A stretch of DNA of 64,000 nucleotides from Geobacillus thermoleovorans (GCF_001610955.1 NZ_CP014335.1:1405001-1469000), one strand, 5' to 3'; positions 1 to 7,769 are shown, numbered from the stretch's first letter. Made by a program: numbers and translations. Notes: a model not told the origin generated them from the letters alone.

Positions 1-537
1 GAGCGCTCCGGCGACCAAATGGCATGGCAGGATGTACAGGATTTGCGGCAGTTTGCCGAGCGGCTTGAGAAGCGGGTGCATGACCTAAAGCTCAGCCGGC
101 AAGTGACGATTCAAACGGCACCGCAAATCCGCATGATTCAGCATATGAACGAAACGCTTGTCGAGCGGATTCAATCGTCGATTTTGCATGCCATCCCCCT
201 TTGGAAAAATCAAGTCGTGATTGCCTTGACGCTGTTTCGGCAGCAAAGGGCGGCTGCGGCGCAAAAGCAGGTCGCCGAAACGACGAATGAGCTGTTATTG
301 CGCAATTCGGAGATGTTAAAAACAAACAGCATCGAAATCGCCAAGGAAAACGAGCGTGGCTTGGTTGATATCGAAACGTTGAAGCGAACACAAGAAAATT
401 TGATCGCTACGCTCGAAGAAACGTTGAAAATCCAAGCGGAAGGCCGCTTAAAACGGCAGCAGGCCGAACGCGAGCTGGCGGCGATGGAAGCGGAATTGAA
501 ACAGACGCTGCTTGCGCTGAAGCGACCGGAGCAATAA
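1..537 (+). CDS. TelA-family toxic anion resistance protein, C-terminal part (5' end outside window)
   Basis: The open frame runs in from the left edge without a start, so only about the last 178 residues are present. The text is almost entirely charged helix, with a motif region around [19 protein letters not shown] and a Lys/Glu/Gln-rich coiled-coil tail. This matches the C-terminal half of TelA / YceH proteins, linked to tellurite and other toxic-anion resistance and usually paired with an XpaC-like partner, which would lie upstream of this window. The exact biochemical role of the family is unsettled. A strong terminator follows about 100 bases downstream. The family call rests on sequence style from memory, not on a search. 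Confidence 0.8.
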   Translation, partial: ERSGDQMAWQDVQDLRQFAERLEKRVHDLKLSRQVTIQTAPQIRMIQHMNETLVERIQSSILHAIPLWKNQVVIALTLFRQQRAAAAQKQVAETTNELLLRNSEMLKTNSIEIAKENERGLVDIETLKRTQENLIATLEETLKIQAEGRLKRQQAERELAAMEAELKQTLLALKRPEQ

Positions 538-875
538 GGGCGGATAGGAGATCGTCCTGTTTCGGCTTGCGGCCAAACGTCCGATGGATCCGCCCATGGC
601 TGTAGAAGAAAGCGCCGAAAAACCAAAGATCCTCATGCGAAACGGGTGTCTAGCGAACGAGAAGACACCCGTTTTTTCGTTCGCCATCTGTGTTATGATT
701 TCCCAATTGAAGCTCCCCCACTTCCCTTTTGTACAGGGCGCAACCCAAAACGAAGTGGAGATGCAGCCATTGAATGTTCCAAACAAAGGTGGAGTCATTC
801 ACGTTGAAGCCCTGTTTGGAAGGAAGGAGAAGCGGCTGGCGTCTCAGACTGCAGCCGCCAACATTTGTTCCTCCT
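538..875. other. Intergenic stretch with terminator, otherwise no gene
   Basis: These 338 bases carry the rho-independent terminator at 640-677 and then about 200 bases with no open frame that has a ribosome binding site. A CCCCCACTTCC string near 715 also occurs near 54950, which may be a trace of a shared repeat, but I see no complete element. It ends at the converging 3' end of the minus-strand DUF2512 gene. Confidence 0.5.
640..677 (+). terminator. Rho-independent terminator after the telA-like gene
   Basis: A 12-bp perfect stem, AAACGGGTGTCT pairing with AGACACCCGTTT, encloses an 11-base loop and is followed by a T run. Confidence 0.9.
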
Positions 876-1388
876 TCATAGGATGGGGGGATGGGGAGGC
901 TCTTGATGATGCTGTTCATCCTCTTGTTCCGCTCGTTCACGATCGTTGCCGTCCGGGCGGGCGGCGCGGACATCAAACTCTTCTGCCGCCTCCGTTTGCC
1001 ATTGGCGGCCGATGAGCGGGGCGTCTTTTTCACCGTGCTCGACAGTGACAAATCGCAGCACATAGGCGTGAAACAGCAATTCTCCGAACGCTGTAAGCAG
1101 AGCAGAGAAAAACGCCGCGTTTAATATGGCGGCGCCGGCGATGTCATAAAACGCGCCGATGCCGATCCATACCGCCACAAACACAAGTCCAAAGTCGGCA
1201 ATCGTCGCTGAGACGTTGCCAAGGCGCCGCAGAACGTACAAGTCGCCGAGCGCATAGGCGACAAGCGTCAGCCAAAGGCTGAACCATAAAATCTCTGCCG
1301 ATGAAATGCGCAAAAACAGCGGTAAAATGGCAAACATCACCGTGGCGGTCAGCAAATATTTCAGCACTAACGCAAGCAAATGTCTCAT
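876..1388 (-). CDS. DUF2512 family membrane protein (YndM-like)
   Basis: The 170-residue protein starts with four closely spaced hydrophobic segments within about the first 115 residues (LLALVLKYLLTATVMFAILP, then three more). A long, charged, low-complexity tail rich in Glu, Gln, His and Pro follows. This is the plan of the DUF2512 / YndM family, small integral membrane proteins of Bacillaceae with no assigned role. The start is supported by AAGGCGGCGA a few bases upstream. It lies 15 bases downstream of a 42-codon gene on the same strand, so the two are probably co-transcribed. The tail may be partly non-conserved because the frame simply runs on to the next stop. Confidence 0.65.
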   Translation of the reverse strand: MRHLLALVLKYLLTATVMFAILPLFLRISSAEILWFSLWLTLVAYALGDLYVLRRLGNVSATIADFGLVFVAVWIGIGAFYDIAGAAILNAAFFSALLTAFGELLFHAYVLRFVTVEHGEKDAPLIGRQWQTEAAEEFDVRAARPDGNDRERAEQEDEQHHQEPPHPPIL

Positions 1389-1403
1389 TGGGATTCGCCG
1401 CCT

Positions 1404-1532
1404 TTATTCTGCTGGATGGTTTGGACCTTCTAGTTTTTTATCGCCGCATCCCGGCTGTTTTTCCCTGTCTTTGTCCGGTTGCTGCTTTTTTTGTTGCTGT
1501 TCAACGCTGTCGTTTCGTGTTGGCTTTCTCAT
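1404..1532 (-). CDS. Small hydrophilic 42-residue protein with GDKKLEGPNHPAE tail
   Basis: A 43-codon frame on the minus strand begins with ATG at 1532-1530 and ends with TAA at 1404-1406. A purine-rich GAGAGGATGA lies about 8 bases before the start. The product is very hydrophilic: a Gln/Lys-rich middle (QQQKKQQPDKDREKQ) and a C-terminus reading CGDKKLEGPNHPAE. KLxGPNxP endings recur in short Bacillaceae proteins that I recall only as hypothetical or spore-associated. It sits just upstream of the DUF2512 gene on the same strand. The function is unknown; the ribosome binding site, the spacing and the recognisable tail make it a likely real gene. Confidence 0.6.
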   Translation of the reverse strand: MRKPTRNDSVEQQQKKQQPDKDREKQPGCGDKKLEGPNHPAE

Positions 1533-1686
1533 CGGGGCTATCATCCTCTCTTGATCGTTGTTTATTCGTTAGTTTGCCACGTTTGCCTTTCTATATGCAT
1601 TCATCATCCATAAACTTCCTCTGTTCATTTTTCGCTCTTGTTTTCACACTAATCACGAAACAGCATTCATGTAGGAGGAATGGTGG

Positions 1687-1875
1687 ATGACGAAAAAGAA
1701 ACGGCCCGTTGCGATTGCGGGGCAGCAATACGATCCGGCAGATGGCGGGGACGAGTCGTTTGTGTATGAGGCGCTCTCTGAGACGCGCGAACAGGTAAGC
1801 GATGTGTATGCAGAAGGAACGATTGAGGCGGCAGTGAATCAAGAAAATGGTTCGAACATCCCCCTTTCGCAGTAG
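1687..1875 (+). CDS. DUF4025 / YozQ-like small protein
   Basis: A 62-residue acidic, soluble protein with no membrane segment. The order of motifs, a basic N-terminus followed by GQQYDPADGG and a Ser/Thr/Glu-rich helix, matches the short DUF4025 (YozQ) family of Bacillaceae, whose function is not known. The start is well supported: AGGAGGAATGGTGG precedes ATG 1687. A terminator begins six bases after the stop, so it is a single-gene unit. It is transcribed divergently from the small gene at 1404-1532, with about 150 bases between their starts. Confidence 0.65.
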   Translation: MTKKKRPVAIAGQQYDPADGGDESFVYEALSETREQVSDVYAEGTIEAAVNQENGSNIPLSQ

Positions 1876-1880
1876 TAAGA

Positions 1881-1910
1881 AACGTCAAGGAGCTGTTCCT
1901 TGGCGTTTTG
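1881..1910 (+). terminator. Terminator after the DUF4025 gene
   Basis: AACGTCAAGGA pairs with TCCTTGGCGTT (one G-T pair) around a five-base loop, followed by TTTT. Confidence 0.75.
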
Positions 1911-2028
1911 GTTTATGTTTGTGAAACGGGAGGGGAAAAAGGAAAGAAAAACAGTTCGTACTTTCCCCCATCGTCGTCTATACTAGTAGTGCGCACGGCG
2001 ATTCACCGATATAAGGGGGATGATCATC

Positions 2029-2436
2029 GTGAGATGGCAGCGGGCTTTATTGGCGTTGCTCAAAGAGCGGAAAGACCATTCCATCGCGTTGGCGATCGAC
2101 ACATCAAACCGTCCGGAGCGGCCAATGCTCATTCAAAACATTGTGAAGCTGTTTGAAAAGCTGCGTCCGGATACGCTGCTCGTCCAAGCGGATTTTAAAA
2201 TTCGCGATGTCTCTCCGGTTGGCGTGGCGACGATTAAATATTTCAAGCACGGGAAATCGTCGTACACCGAAGTGTTGGAATGGGCCGCTGCGCAAAAAAT
2301 CGATACGTTGTTTTACATTACCGATGTAACCGGCTATTTTTATGAAGAACTCGAAGTCGACTATGAAGTGTTTTGGCTTGTGCCGGACGATTATATGCCG
2401 CGCGTGCCGTTTGGCAAGCCCATTCGTGTGGCGTAA
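2029..2436 (+). CDS. VWA-like / DUF2201-type domain protein
   Basis: About 135 residues. It opens a beta strand with IALAIDTSNRP, where DTS resembles the first metal-binding loop of a VWA fold. The middle has LLVQADFKIRD, and the end reads IDTLFYITDVTGYF and PFGKPIRVA. That order (D-x-S strand, L-x-D strand, Y-x-TD strand, PFG-x-xIR tail) matches the VWA-like C-terminal domain of the putative metallopeptidase family DUF2201. Here the domain stands alone, without the N-terminal part. GTG 2029 is preferred because AAGGGGGA lies 8 bases before it; ATG 2020 directly abuts that site. Function unknown. It ends in a strong terminator. Confidence 0.55.
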   Translation: MRWQRALLALLKERKDHSIALAIDTSNRPERPMLIQNIVKLFEKLRPDTLLVQADFKIRDVSPVGVATIKYFKHGKSSYTEVLEWAAAQKIDTLFYITDVTGYFYEELEVDYEVFWLVPDDYMPRVPFGKPIRVA

Positions 2437-2445
2437 CACTGTGAG

Positions 2446-2479
2446 GAATGCCCCTCGTGATGAGGGGCATTCTTTTTTT
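2446..2479 (+). terminator. Terminator between the VWA-like gene and amt
   Basis: An 11-bp perfect stem, GAATGCCCCTC with GAGGGGCATTC, a five-base loop, then seven T. Its T run touches the first GlnR/TnrA box. Confidence 0.92.
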
Positions 2480-2495
2480 GTTAAGAAATTTAACA
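2479..2495. promoter_or_regulatory. GlnR/TnrA-type box, distal site
   Basis: TGTTAAGAAATTTAACA matches the 17-base consensus TGTNANAWWWTNTNACA at every fixed position but one (G for A at position 7). It lies 117 bases upstream of the amt start, centred 76 bases upstream of a second, perfect box. GlnR and TnrA are the MerR-type nitrogen regulators of Bacillaceae that bind this sequence. Confidence 0.75.
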
Positions 2496-2536
2496 AACTT
2501 TTTGTGTTTGAAACCGATTGCAACCAAAAACACGCG

Positions 2537-2565
2537 TTGCTTTTGGTTGGTTTATGTTATATATT
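2537..2565 (+). promoter_or_regulatory. Sigma-A promoter for amt
   Basis: TTGCTT (2537-2542) and TATATT (2560-2565) are separated by 17 bases. Transcription would begin near 2572, about 40 bases before the start codon. The -10 box lies inside the proximal GlnR/TnrA box. Confidence 0.6.
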
Positions 2566-2571
2566 ATGACA
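2555..2571. promoter_or_regulatory. GlnR/TnrA-type box, proximal site, perfect consensus
   Basis: TGTTATATATTATGACA satisfies every fixed position of TGTNANAWWWTNTNACA. It covers the predicted -10 box of the amt promoter, so a bound regulator would be expected to block RNA polymerase. Confidence 0.8.
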
Positions 2572-2611
2572 TATAAAAGGGATGATAAATGACAAAAGGG
2601 GGATGCGTAAA

Positions 2612-3913
2612 ATGGATGAAAAAACGTTGACGCTTGGGCTGGATGCACTCTGGGTCATGCTTTCGGCGGTGCTCGTCATCGGCATGCAGGCAGGGTTTGC
2701 TTTGCTTGAGGCCGGATCAACGCGCATGAAAAACTCCGGGCATGTGGCTGGCAAACAAATTTTAAGCTTTGCCATCGCCTCATTGGCGTTTTGGGCGTTC
2801 GGCTTTGCGATTACGTTTGGGGCTGGGAATAGCTTCATCGGGACGGAAGGATGGTTTTTAAAAGAAGGAAAAGGAACGTTTGACTCGTTGTCGTGGGCGA
2901 ATGTGCCGCTCGAGCTCAAATTTTTATTCCAGCTCGGCTTTGCCGGCGTGTCGCTGGCCATCGCTTGGGGCGGCTTCGCTGAGCGGGCGAAACTGTCTGT
3001 TTATTTTCTTTTCGGCACGATTTTTACGATCGCCATTTACCCGGTGATCGGCCATTGGGTGTGGGGCGGCGGCTGGCTTGGAAAAATGGGAATGCAAGAT
3101 TTCGCCGGTTCGACCGTTGTTCACTTGCAAGGAGCGATTGCGGCGCTCGTGGCTACAATTTTGCTTGGGCCGCGCATCGGCAAGTTCAATAAAGATAAGA
3201 CTCCAAACGTCATTCCTGGGCATAACCAAGTATATACGGTCATTGGCGGATTGATTTTATGGATCGGCTGGTTCGGCTTTAACGCTGGCAGCACGATGGC
3301 GGTTGGCGACGGATTTTTCGGCTATGTCGCGCTGACGACGAATTTGGCCGCCGCGGCGGGAGCGATCGCCGCGATTGTGACGGCGAAAATTTTGGTCGGC
3401 AAAGCGGACATTCCAGCGATGGTCAACGGCGTGCTCGCGGCTTTGGTTGCCATTACCGCCGCGTGCGCGTTCGTCGAACCGTGGGCGGCGGTTGTGATCG
3501 GTGCAGTGGCGGGGTCGTTTACGTTCTGGACATCCATCTACTTTGAACGCAAAGGGATTGACGATCCGATTTATGCTTTTTCCGTCCATGGTGTCGCTGG
3601 CATTATTGGCACGATTTCAACCGGGTTTTTCGCCTCGCCGCGTTTAGTCGAGATCACGGGCATCGGGAAGGCTGGACTGTTTTACGGCGGCGGATTTGAT
3701 CAGCTGATTGTGCAAACGGTCGGGGTGCTCGGCGCTGCGGTGTATGTCGCTGCTGTTTCGTTTGTCATCTTATATGCCCTGAAGAAAACGATCGGGCTGC
3801 GTGTCACGGCGGAACAAGAAATTTCAGGTCTTGATATTAGCGAGCACGGTTCTTATGGCTATCCGGAACAGCTCGATCCGGCGTATCAGCCCAAGACCCT
3901 CGCCCAGCAGTAG
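2612..3913 (+). CDS. amt: Ammonium transporter (Amt family)
   Basis: A polytopic membrane protein of 433 residues with about eleven hydrophobic helices. The two pore histidines of Amt channels are visible, in HLQGAIAALVA and VHGVAGIIGT, along with GWFGFNAGS. It conducts ammonium/ammonia across the cytoplasmic membrane. ATG 2612 is chosen because the AAAGGGGG site lies about 9 bases before it; ATG 2603 would abut the site. The N-terminus (ALWVMLSAVLVIGMQAGFAL) is the AMT1-like type rather than the NrgA type. No P-II gene (glnK/nrgB) follows, which is unusual. A DUF294 nucleotidyltransferase gene begins 17 bases after the stop. The two GlnR/TnrA boxes upstream imply nitrogen control. Confidence 0.95.
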   Translation: MDEKTLTLGLDALWVMLSAVLVIGMQAGFALLEAGSTRMKNSGHVAGKQILSFAIASLAFWAFGFAITFGAGNSFIGTEGWFLKEGKGTFDSLSWANVPLELKFLFQLGFAGVSLAIAWGGFAERAKLSVYFLFGTIFTIAIYPVIGHWVWGGGWLGKMGMQDFAGSTVVHLQGAIAALVATILLGPRIGKFNKDKTPNVIPGHNQVYTVIGGLILWIGWFGFNAGSTMAVGDGFFGYVALTTNLAAAAGAIAAIVTAKILVGKADIPAMVNGVLAALVAITAACAFVEPWAAVVIGAVAGSFTFWTSIYFERKGIDDPIYAFSVHGVAGIIGTISTGFFASPRLVEITGIGKAGLFYGGGFDQLIVQTVGVLGAAVYVAAVSFVILYALKKTIGLRVTAEQEISGLDISEHGSYGYPEQLDPAYQPKTLAQQ

Positions 3914-3930
3914 CCAGGAGGGGAAAGGTG

Positions 3931-4986
3931 ATGGAATCGTTGGCGGCAAAGGTGGTCGAGCGGCTAAACCGAGCCGAGTCGGCCGCCGAACTTCGTTTTT
4001 GCCACGATGAACTGGCGCGCGAACTGCGGCGCTGTCTAGCACCTGAACAAATAATGAAGCAGCTTGCAGGCGACGTCGTTTGTGTGCATGAAGCCATCCT
4101 TCGCCGCGCGTTCTTCCTTGCGGAGCGGGAGACGATGAAACGGTCGGTCGGCATTCGTCCCCCGGCGTGGTGCTGGTATGTGATGGGAAGCATCGGCCGG
4201 TGTGAGCCGACGATTTGGACGGACCAGGACCACGGCATTTTATTCGACTGTCCTGAGGAAGAGGAGGCGGCTTGTTATGAATTCATCCGCCATATGGCGG
4301 CGGTTGGGGTGGACATGTTGCATGAGGCCGGCTATCCGTACTGCTCCGGTTACGTGATGGCGACGAACAAGCGGTGGGCGCAGTCGGTCCGCGGTTGGGA
4401 GCAACAACTTTCTTCCTATTTAGACAGCGGGTGGCCGAACGACATTCGTTTTTTGTTGATTGCAATGGATATGCGGCCTCTTTATGGGGAAGCAGAATTG
4501 GCTGAGAAGGCAAGAAAGGCGCTGTTTGCGGCGGTGGCCAAACGGCCGCCGCTGTTGGCGCGCATGGGCGAGCACGTTCAATTTCCTCCGGTTCCGCTCG
4601 GTTGGCTGGGCAACGTGCAAACGGAGCGATGGGGGCCGTACAGCGGGGCCGTTCATATGAAACAAAGCGGCTACGTGCAACTCACTAACGCTCTGAAATG
4701 GTTGGCCTGTTTTGCGCACGTCCCGACGGCGGGCACAGCCGAGCGGCGGCGGGCGCTTGAAGCGAATGGCGTATTGACGGCGCCGCTTTCCGACGCCGTT
4801 TGCGAGGCGCTTTCTGTTTACTATTCGATTCGCCTTAAGTACAGCACTGAGGCGGGGGACGGACGTGAATATGTGTTATGGCGGGCGCTTGAGCGGACGG
4901 AACAAAAGCAGCTGAAACAAGCGATGCGCACCGCAAAACGGTTGCAGCGCTTTGTCGCCCGGCGGGTGGCTAACATTCATGCATGA
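3931..4986 (+). CDS. DUF294 putative nucleotidyltransferase (GlnD-like N-terminal domain)
   Basis: The 351-residue protein carries the motif GSIGRCEPTIWTDQDHGILF near residues 88-108. This is the GSxGRxE...TDQD active-site signature shared by GlnD uridylyltransferases and DUF294 proteins. The C-terminal half (NALKWLACFAHVP..., ALSVYYSIRLKYS) fits the DUF294_C substrate-binding part. The cNMP-binding and CBS domains that often precede DUF294 are absent. AGGAGGGG precedes the start; GTG 3928 is an alternative three bases earlier. It follows amt by 17 bases and overlaps the next gene by 8, so it belongs to the amt operon. The substrate is unknown. A role in modifying a nitrogen-signalling protein is tempting but not shown. 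Confidence 0.8.
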   Translation: MESLAAKVVERLNRAESAAELRFCHDELARELRRCLAPEQIMKQLAGDVVCVHEAILRRAFFLAERETMKRSVGIRPPAWCWYVMGSIGRCEPTIWTDQDHGILFDCPEEEEAACYEFIRHMAAVGVDMLHEAGYPYCSGYVMATNKRWAQSVRGWEQQLSSYLDSGWPNDIRFLLIAMDMRPLYGEAELAEKARKALFAAVAKRPPLLARMGEHVQFPPVPLGWLGNVQTERWGPYSGAVHMKQSGYVQLTNALKWLACFAHVPTAGTAERRRALEANGVLTAPLSDAVCEALSVYYSIRLKYSTEAGDGREYVLWRALERTEQKQLKQAMRTAKRLQRFVARRVANIHA

Positions 4987-5707
4987 GCGGCACCGGTTTT
5001 GGCAACGGGCGCTCCGCTTGTTGTCGCTCGGCGTTCCGCGCGAGGCATCATCCGCCTTATTTGGGCATGACCATTCGCTGCAACAGGAAACATGGCTTCG
5101 CTCGCTGCAAAAGGAAAAACAGCACATCATCGATTGGCATGACCGTTTGACTGACATCCCGTTTGTCATCATCGATATGGAAACGACCGGCTTTTCCCCG
5201 GAGCAAGGCGATGAAATTTTGGCCATGGCGGCAGCGAAAACGGTTGGAGGAGTCGTGACGGATGCGTACATGACGCTCGTCAAGCCGGAAAAGCCGATTC
5301 CGGAACATATTTCCGCCTTGACCGGGATTGAGGCGAAGGATGTGGTGTTCGCTCCGCCGCTTGCCGAGGCGCTGCGCACGTTTGTGCCGTTTATTGCCGC
5401 CGGCGTCTTAATTGGCTATCATATCGGCCATGATTTGGCGTTTTTGCGCCATGCCCTTTGGCGCCATTATCGGCAAAAATGGAGCGGACGTTTTGTCGAC
5501 TTGCAGCCGATGATGACGCTGATCGGCCATTCGTGCCCGACGTTTGACGATGCGTTAGCTTGTTATGGCATCCGTTGCCCGCGCCGCCATACGGCGGATG
5601 GCGACGTCGAAGCGATGGCGAAGCTATGGGCGATCTTGCTTGATGAATTCCGCCAGCGCGGCATCGAAACATTGCATGACTTGTACGCCGCGCTCAGCCG
5701 GTGTTGA
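4979..5707 (+). CDS. DnaQ-like 3'-5' exonuclease (DEDD superfamily)
   Basis: All three exonuclease motifs are visible: ExoI in FVIIDMETTGFSP, ExoII in GYHIGHDLAFLRHAL, and ExoIII in RRHTADGDVEAMAKLW (His before the last Asp, the DEDDh type). The domain occupies roughly residues 60-225 of 242. About 55 N-terminal residues contain HRFWQRALRLLSLGVP and no known domain. ATG 4979 lies within the end of the DUF294 gene (8-base overlap), suggesting translational coupling. The enzyme would remove nucleotides from 3' ends of DNA or RNA. Why it is joined to an Amt and a nucleotidyltransferase is unknown, but DUF294-exonuclease pairs next to transporter genes are known from other bacteria. Confidence 0.88.
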   Translation: MHERHRFWQRALRLLSLGVPREASSALFGHDHSLQQETWLRSLQKEKQHIIDWHDRLTDIPFVIIDMETTGFSPEQGDEILAMAAAKTVGGVVTDAYMTLVKPEKPIPEHISALTGIEAKDVVFAPPLAEALRTFVPFIAAGVLIGYHIGHDLAFLRHALWRHYRQKWSGRFVDLQPMMTLIGHSCPTFDDALACYGIRCPRRHTADGDVEAMAKLWAILLDEFRQRGIETLHDLYAALSRC

Positions 5708-5832
5708 TGTTGCCTGTGCGAAGCCTTTGTGAACTCTCCTTGAGAGGAGCGAAATCCAGTTTCAGCAGCCTTGTTTCTGTTGATCGAAAAGCAGTGGGCG
5801 CTCGGTGGGGCAAACGGGGGACTGGCTGCAAT

Positions 5833-5862
5833 GAAAAAAGCGCCGGATTTGGCGCTTTTTTT
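5833..5862. terminator. Bidirectional terminator between converging genes
   Basis: AAAAAAGCGCC pairs with GGCGCTTTTTT around GGATTT. It serves the amt operon on the plus strand and the PCYCGC gene on the minus strand. Confidence 0.9.
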
Positions 5863-5870
5863 CGTTCGTA

Positions 5871-6362
5871 TTAGAGCGGCTTTGTCGGCGTCGGTTCGGC
5901 GTAGCCTTCTTTATATTTTTCATCGATCATATGCCGAATGTCTTTGATCGATTTCCCTTGATCGTAAGCGGCGATCGATTCAGCGGCGATGTCGAGGCAG
6001 ACGCCGCATTTGGTCGCATGATCATCCCAGACGACCGAGCCGTCTTTTTTATTTTCATAGACAAAGCAGTCATAATTGTTCTTATGGCCAGCTGATTGCC
6101 CGCAGCCGCAATAGCAAGGGATATTCTCAAGCAGCTCGCGGTGTTCAGCAGCCTGTTGGTACAAGGCAGCCATCTCTTCTTCAAACGCGCTCAAAAAGCT
6201 TGGCAAATGCTCGATCGATTTTGTCGTCTCCCGAATATCGCCGGTGGCGGTTTTCGTCATCTGCGAGTGGCTTTGTTCCTGAACGCCGTCATCGGTGCAG
6301 CTTGAGAGCAGAACGCTGAATGACAATACACATGCGGTGATGAAGGTAGAGCGTTTCACCAT
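5871..6362 (-). CDS. PCYCGC-motif lipoprotein
   Basis: A 163-residue secreted lipoprotein. It begins MVKRSTFITACVLSFSVLLS and continues to a lipobox ending in LLSSC, so Cys22 would be lipidated after signal cleavage. The mature part holds NIPCYCGCGQSAGHKN, the family motif, and a later KCGVCLD pair, giving a cluster of cysteines that may bind metal. The family is widespread in Bacillaceae and has no established function. The start is set by GGAAAGGAAG ahead of ATG 6362; the longer frame upstream runs into the palindromic element and is not credible. It ends at the shared terminator at 5833-5862. Confidence 0.88.
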   Translation of the reverse strand: MVKRSTFITACVLSFSVLLSSCTDDGVQEQSHSQMTKTATGDIRETTKSIEHLPSFLSAFEEEMAALYQQAAEHRELLENIPCYCGCGQSAGHKNNYDCFVYENKKDGSVVWDDHATKCGVCLDIAAESIAAYDQGKSIKDIRHMIDEKYKEGYAEPTPTKPL

Positions 6363-6425
6363 CTTTCTTCCTTTCCGTGCGAGGTTTGCATTTTGAATGT
6401 ACCATACCGATGGATAAGCAGCAAC

Positions 6426-6668
6426 TATATAGATGCAACAAAGAAGTTTAACATATCCTTGACAGAAAAGTGGTTTGCCCATTTTCGACTGTCGAAGGCA
6501 AGCGTGTGGCTTGCCTCCGTCACGCCTTAGCGTGACGGAAGACCGAACAACGACTCGCTTCACAGACCCATTCATGGGTCTGGAAGCGGCGTTGTTCGGT
6601 CACTCGACAGTCGGATGCAATGACCGGCAAAGACGAAAAATGTTAAAGCTTTAAATTGCATCTATATA
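6426..6668. repeat. 243-bp nested palindromic element (MITE-like or structured RNA)
   Basis: The outer ends are a perfect 13-bp inverted repeat, TATATAGATGCAA at 6426-6438 and its complement at 6656-6668, extended imperfectly inward (TTTAACAT / ATGTTAAA). Inside, CGACTGTCGA near 6486 faces TCGACAGTCG near 6604. Between these sit three more arms: GGCAAGC-GTGTG-GCTTGCC; TCCGTCACGC-CTTA-GCGTGACGGA; and CCGAACAACG ... CGTTGTTCGG with AGACCCATTCATGGGTCT at its tip. The whole would fold into a multi-branched cruciform or RNA. It lies between two minus-strand genes and contains no convincing coding frame. It could be a non-autonomous mobile element or an RNA-level structure. I do not recognise it as a named family. 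Confidence 0.85.
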
Positions 6669-6732
6669 TTTTTGCCCTTGGGAAATGAAGTTAGCGTCGA
6701 GACGAGCCACAGGGCAGGAATGATGGAAGAGG

Positions 6733-6766
6733 AAAAAGGCAGAAGCAGCTGACCGCTTCTGCCTTT
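6733..6766 (-). terminator. Terminator of yfiY
   Basis: AAAGGCAGAAGC and GCTTCTGCCTTT form a perfect 12-bp stem with an 8-base loop. On the minus strand it ends in a T run. Confidence 0.9.
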
Positions 6767-6779
6767 CGTTAGCGGGCGA

Positions 6780-7748
6780 TTATTGCCTTTGCAAGAAATA
6801 TTTCTCAATATCATCCAACATCAAATGAGCCGCGAGCACACCGCCAGCCGTGTTCCAAATCGTGTCGCTCACTTTGTATACTTTTCCTTGTTTAGCGACA
6901 TTTAAGTTTTGAAAGAGCGGGTCGTTGATCCATTCTTTTTCAAGTTCGCTCGCTTTGCCGTCCCCCGTCTCATATGTAAAGTAGAACAGGATGTCGCCAT
7001 CCATTGCTGGAATGCGTTCTCTCGTCACGCCGGTTTCCGCAAAGTCGTTTACGTTTTGCGATTCCGGGCGGGCGAAGCCAAGTTGATCCAAAATGACGCC
7101 GGAGAACGAGTCTTTATGGTAAATGCGCACGTCGCCGGCCATAAAGCGGACGATGGATACTTTCATCTTCAGCTTGTCACCGAGTTTTGCTTTTAAGTCT
7201 TCAATGCGTTTGTCATATTCTGCAATGACTTGTTTCCCTTTTGCCTCTTGGTTTACGGCTTTCGCATAGAGCATAAAGTTGTCTTTCCAGTTGCCGCGCA
7301 GCGTTTCAGAGAAAACGGTTGGAGCGATTTGTTTCAACTGTTCATAAATTTTTTCATGACGCAGTTTGTTGCCGATAATCAAATCTGGTTTCAAGGCGGC
7401 GATCGCTTCAACGTTCGGCTCTGATTCCAAACCGAGCTCTTTGACGCCGTCCATTTTGTCTTTAATATGGTCGTACCACGGATCGCCCGTCCACGATTTG
7501 ACGGCGCCGACCGGCTTTATGCCTAGCGCCAGCAACGCTTCTGTTCCTTCGTTTGTCAATACAACAACCCGTTTGGGCGTGCCTTTGATTTCGGCCGTGC
7601 CCATGGCGTGTTCGACTGCGTAGCTTGCTTCTTTCGATTGATTGCTGTCCTTCGGTTTGGCCGTTTCTTCCTGTTTTCCGCCGCAGCCGGCAAGAAGCAG
7701 GAGGGAAAGGATGAAGGCGGAAAGAAGGGTGAGATGTCGTGATTTCAC
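6780..7748 (-). CDS. yfiY: Siderophore-iron ABC transporter, substrate-binding lipoprotein (YfiY-like)
   Basis: A 322-residue periplasmic-binding-type lipoprotein with a signal peptide ending in LLLLAGC (lipid-modified Cys21). The mature domain (KRVVVLTNEGTEALLALG..., NVEAIAALKPDLIIG, IAPTVFSETLRG) is the Fe-B12/siderophore binding fold (TroA-like). It would capture a ferric siderophore outside the membrane and hand it to the permeases encoded divergently at 7949-9999. Sequence and the divergent arrangement resemble B. subtilis YfiY with YfiZ-YfhA, which import schizokinen/arthrobactin-type hydroxamates. The ligand here is inferred from that resemblance. Three Fur-like boxes lie in the 200-base gap between the divergent starts. 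Confidence 0.85.
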   Translation of the reverse strand: MKSRHLTLLSAFILSLLLLAGCGGKQEETAKPKDSNQSKEASYAVEHAMGTAEIKGTPKRVVVLTNEGTEALLALGIKPVGAVKSWTGDPWYDHIKDKMDGVKELGLESEPNVEAIAALKPDLIIGNKLRHEKIYEQLKQIAPTVFSETLRGNWKDNFMLYAKAVNQEAKGKQVIAEYDKRIEDLKAKLGDKLKMKVSIVRFMAGDVRIYHKDSFSGVILDQLGFARPESQNVNDFAETGVTRERIPAMDGDILFYFTYETGDGKASELEKEWINDPLFQNLNVAKQGKVYKVSDTIWNTAGGVLAAHLMLDDIEKYFLQRQ

Positions 7749-7769
7749 TAGCCAATCCCCCTTTGTATT

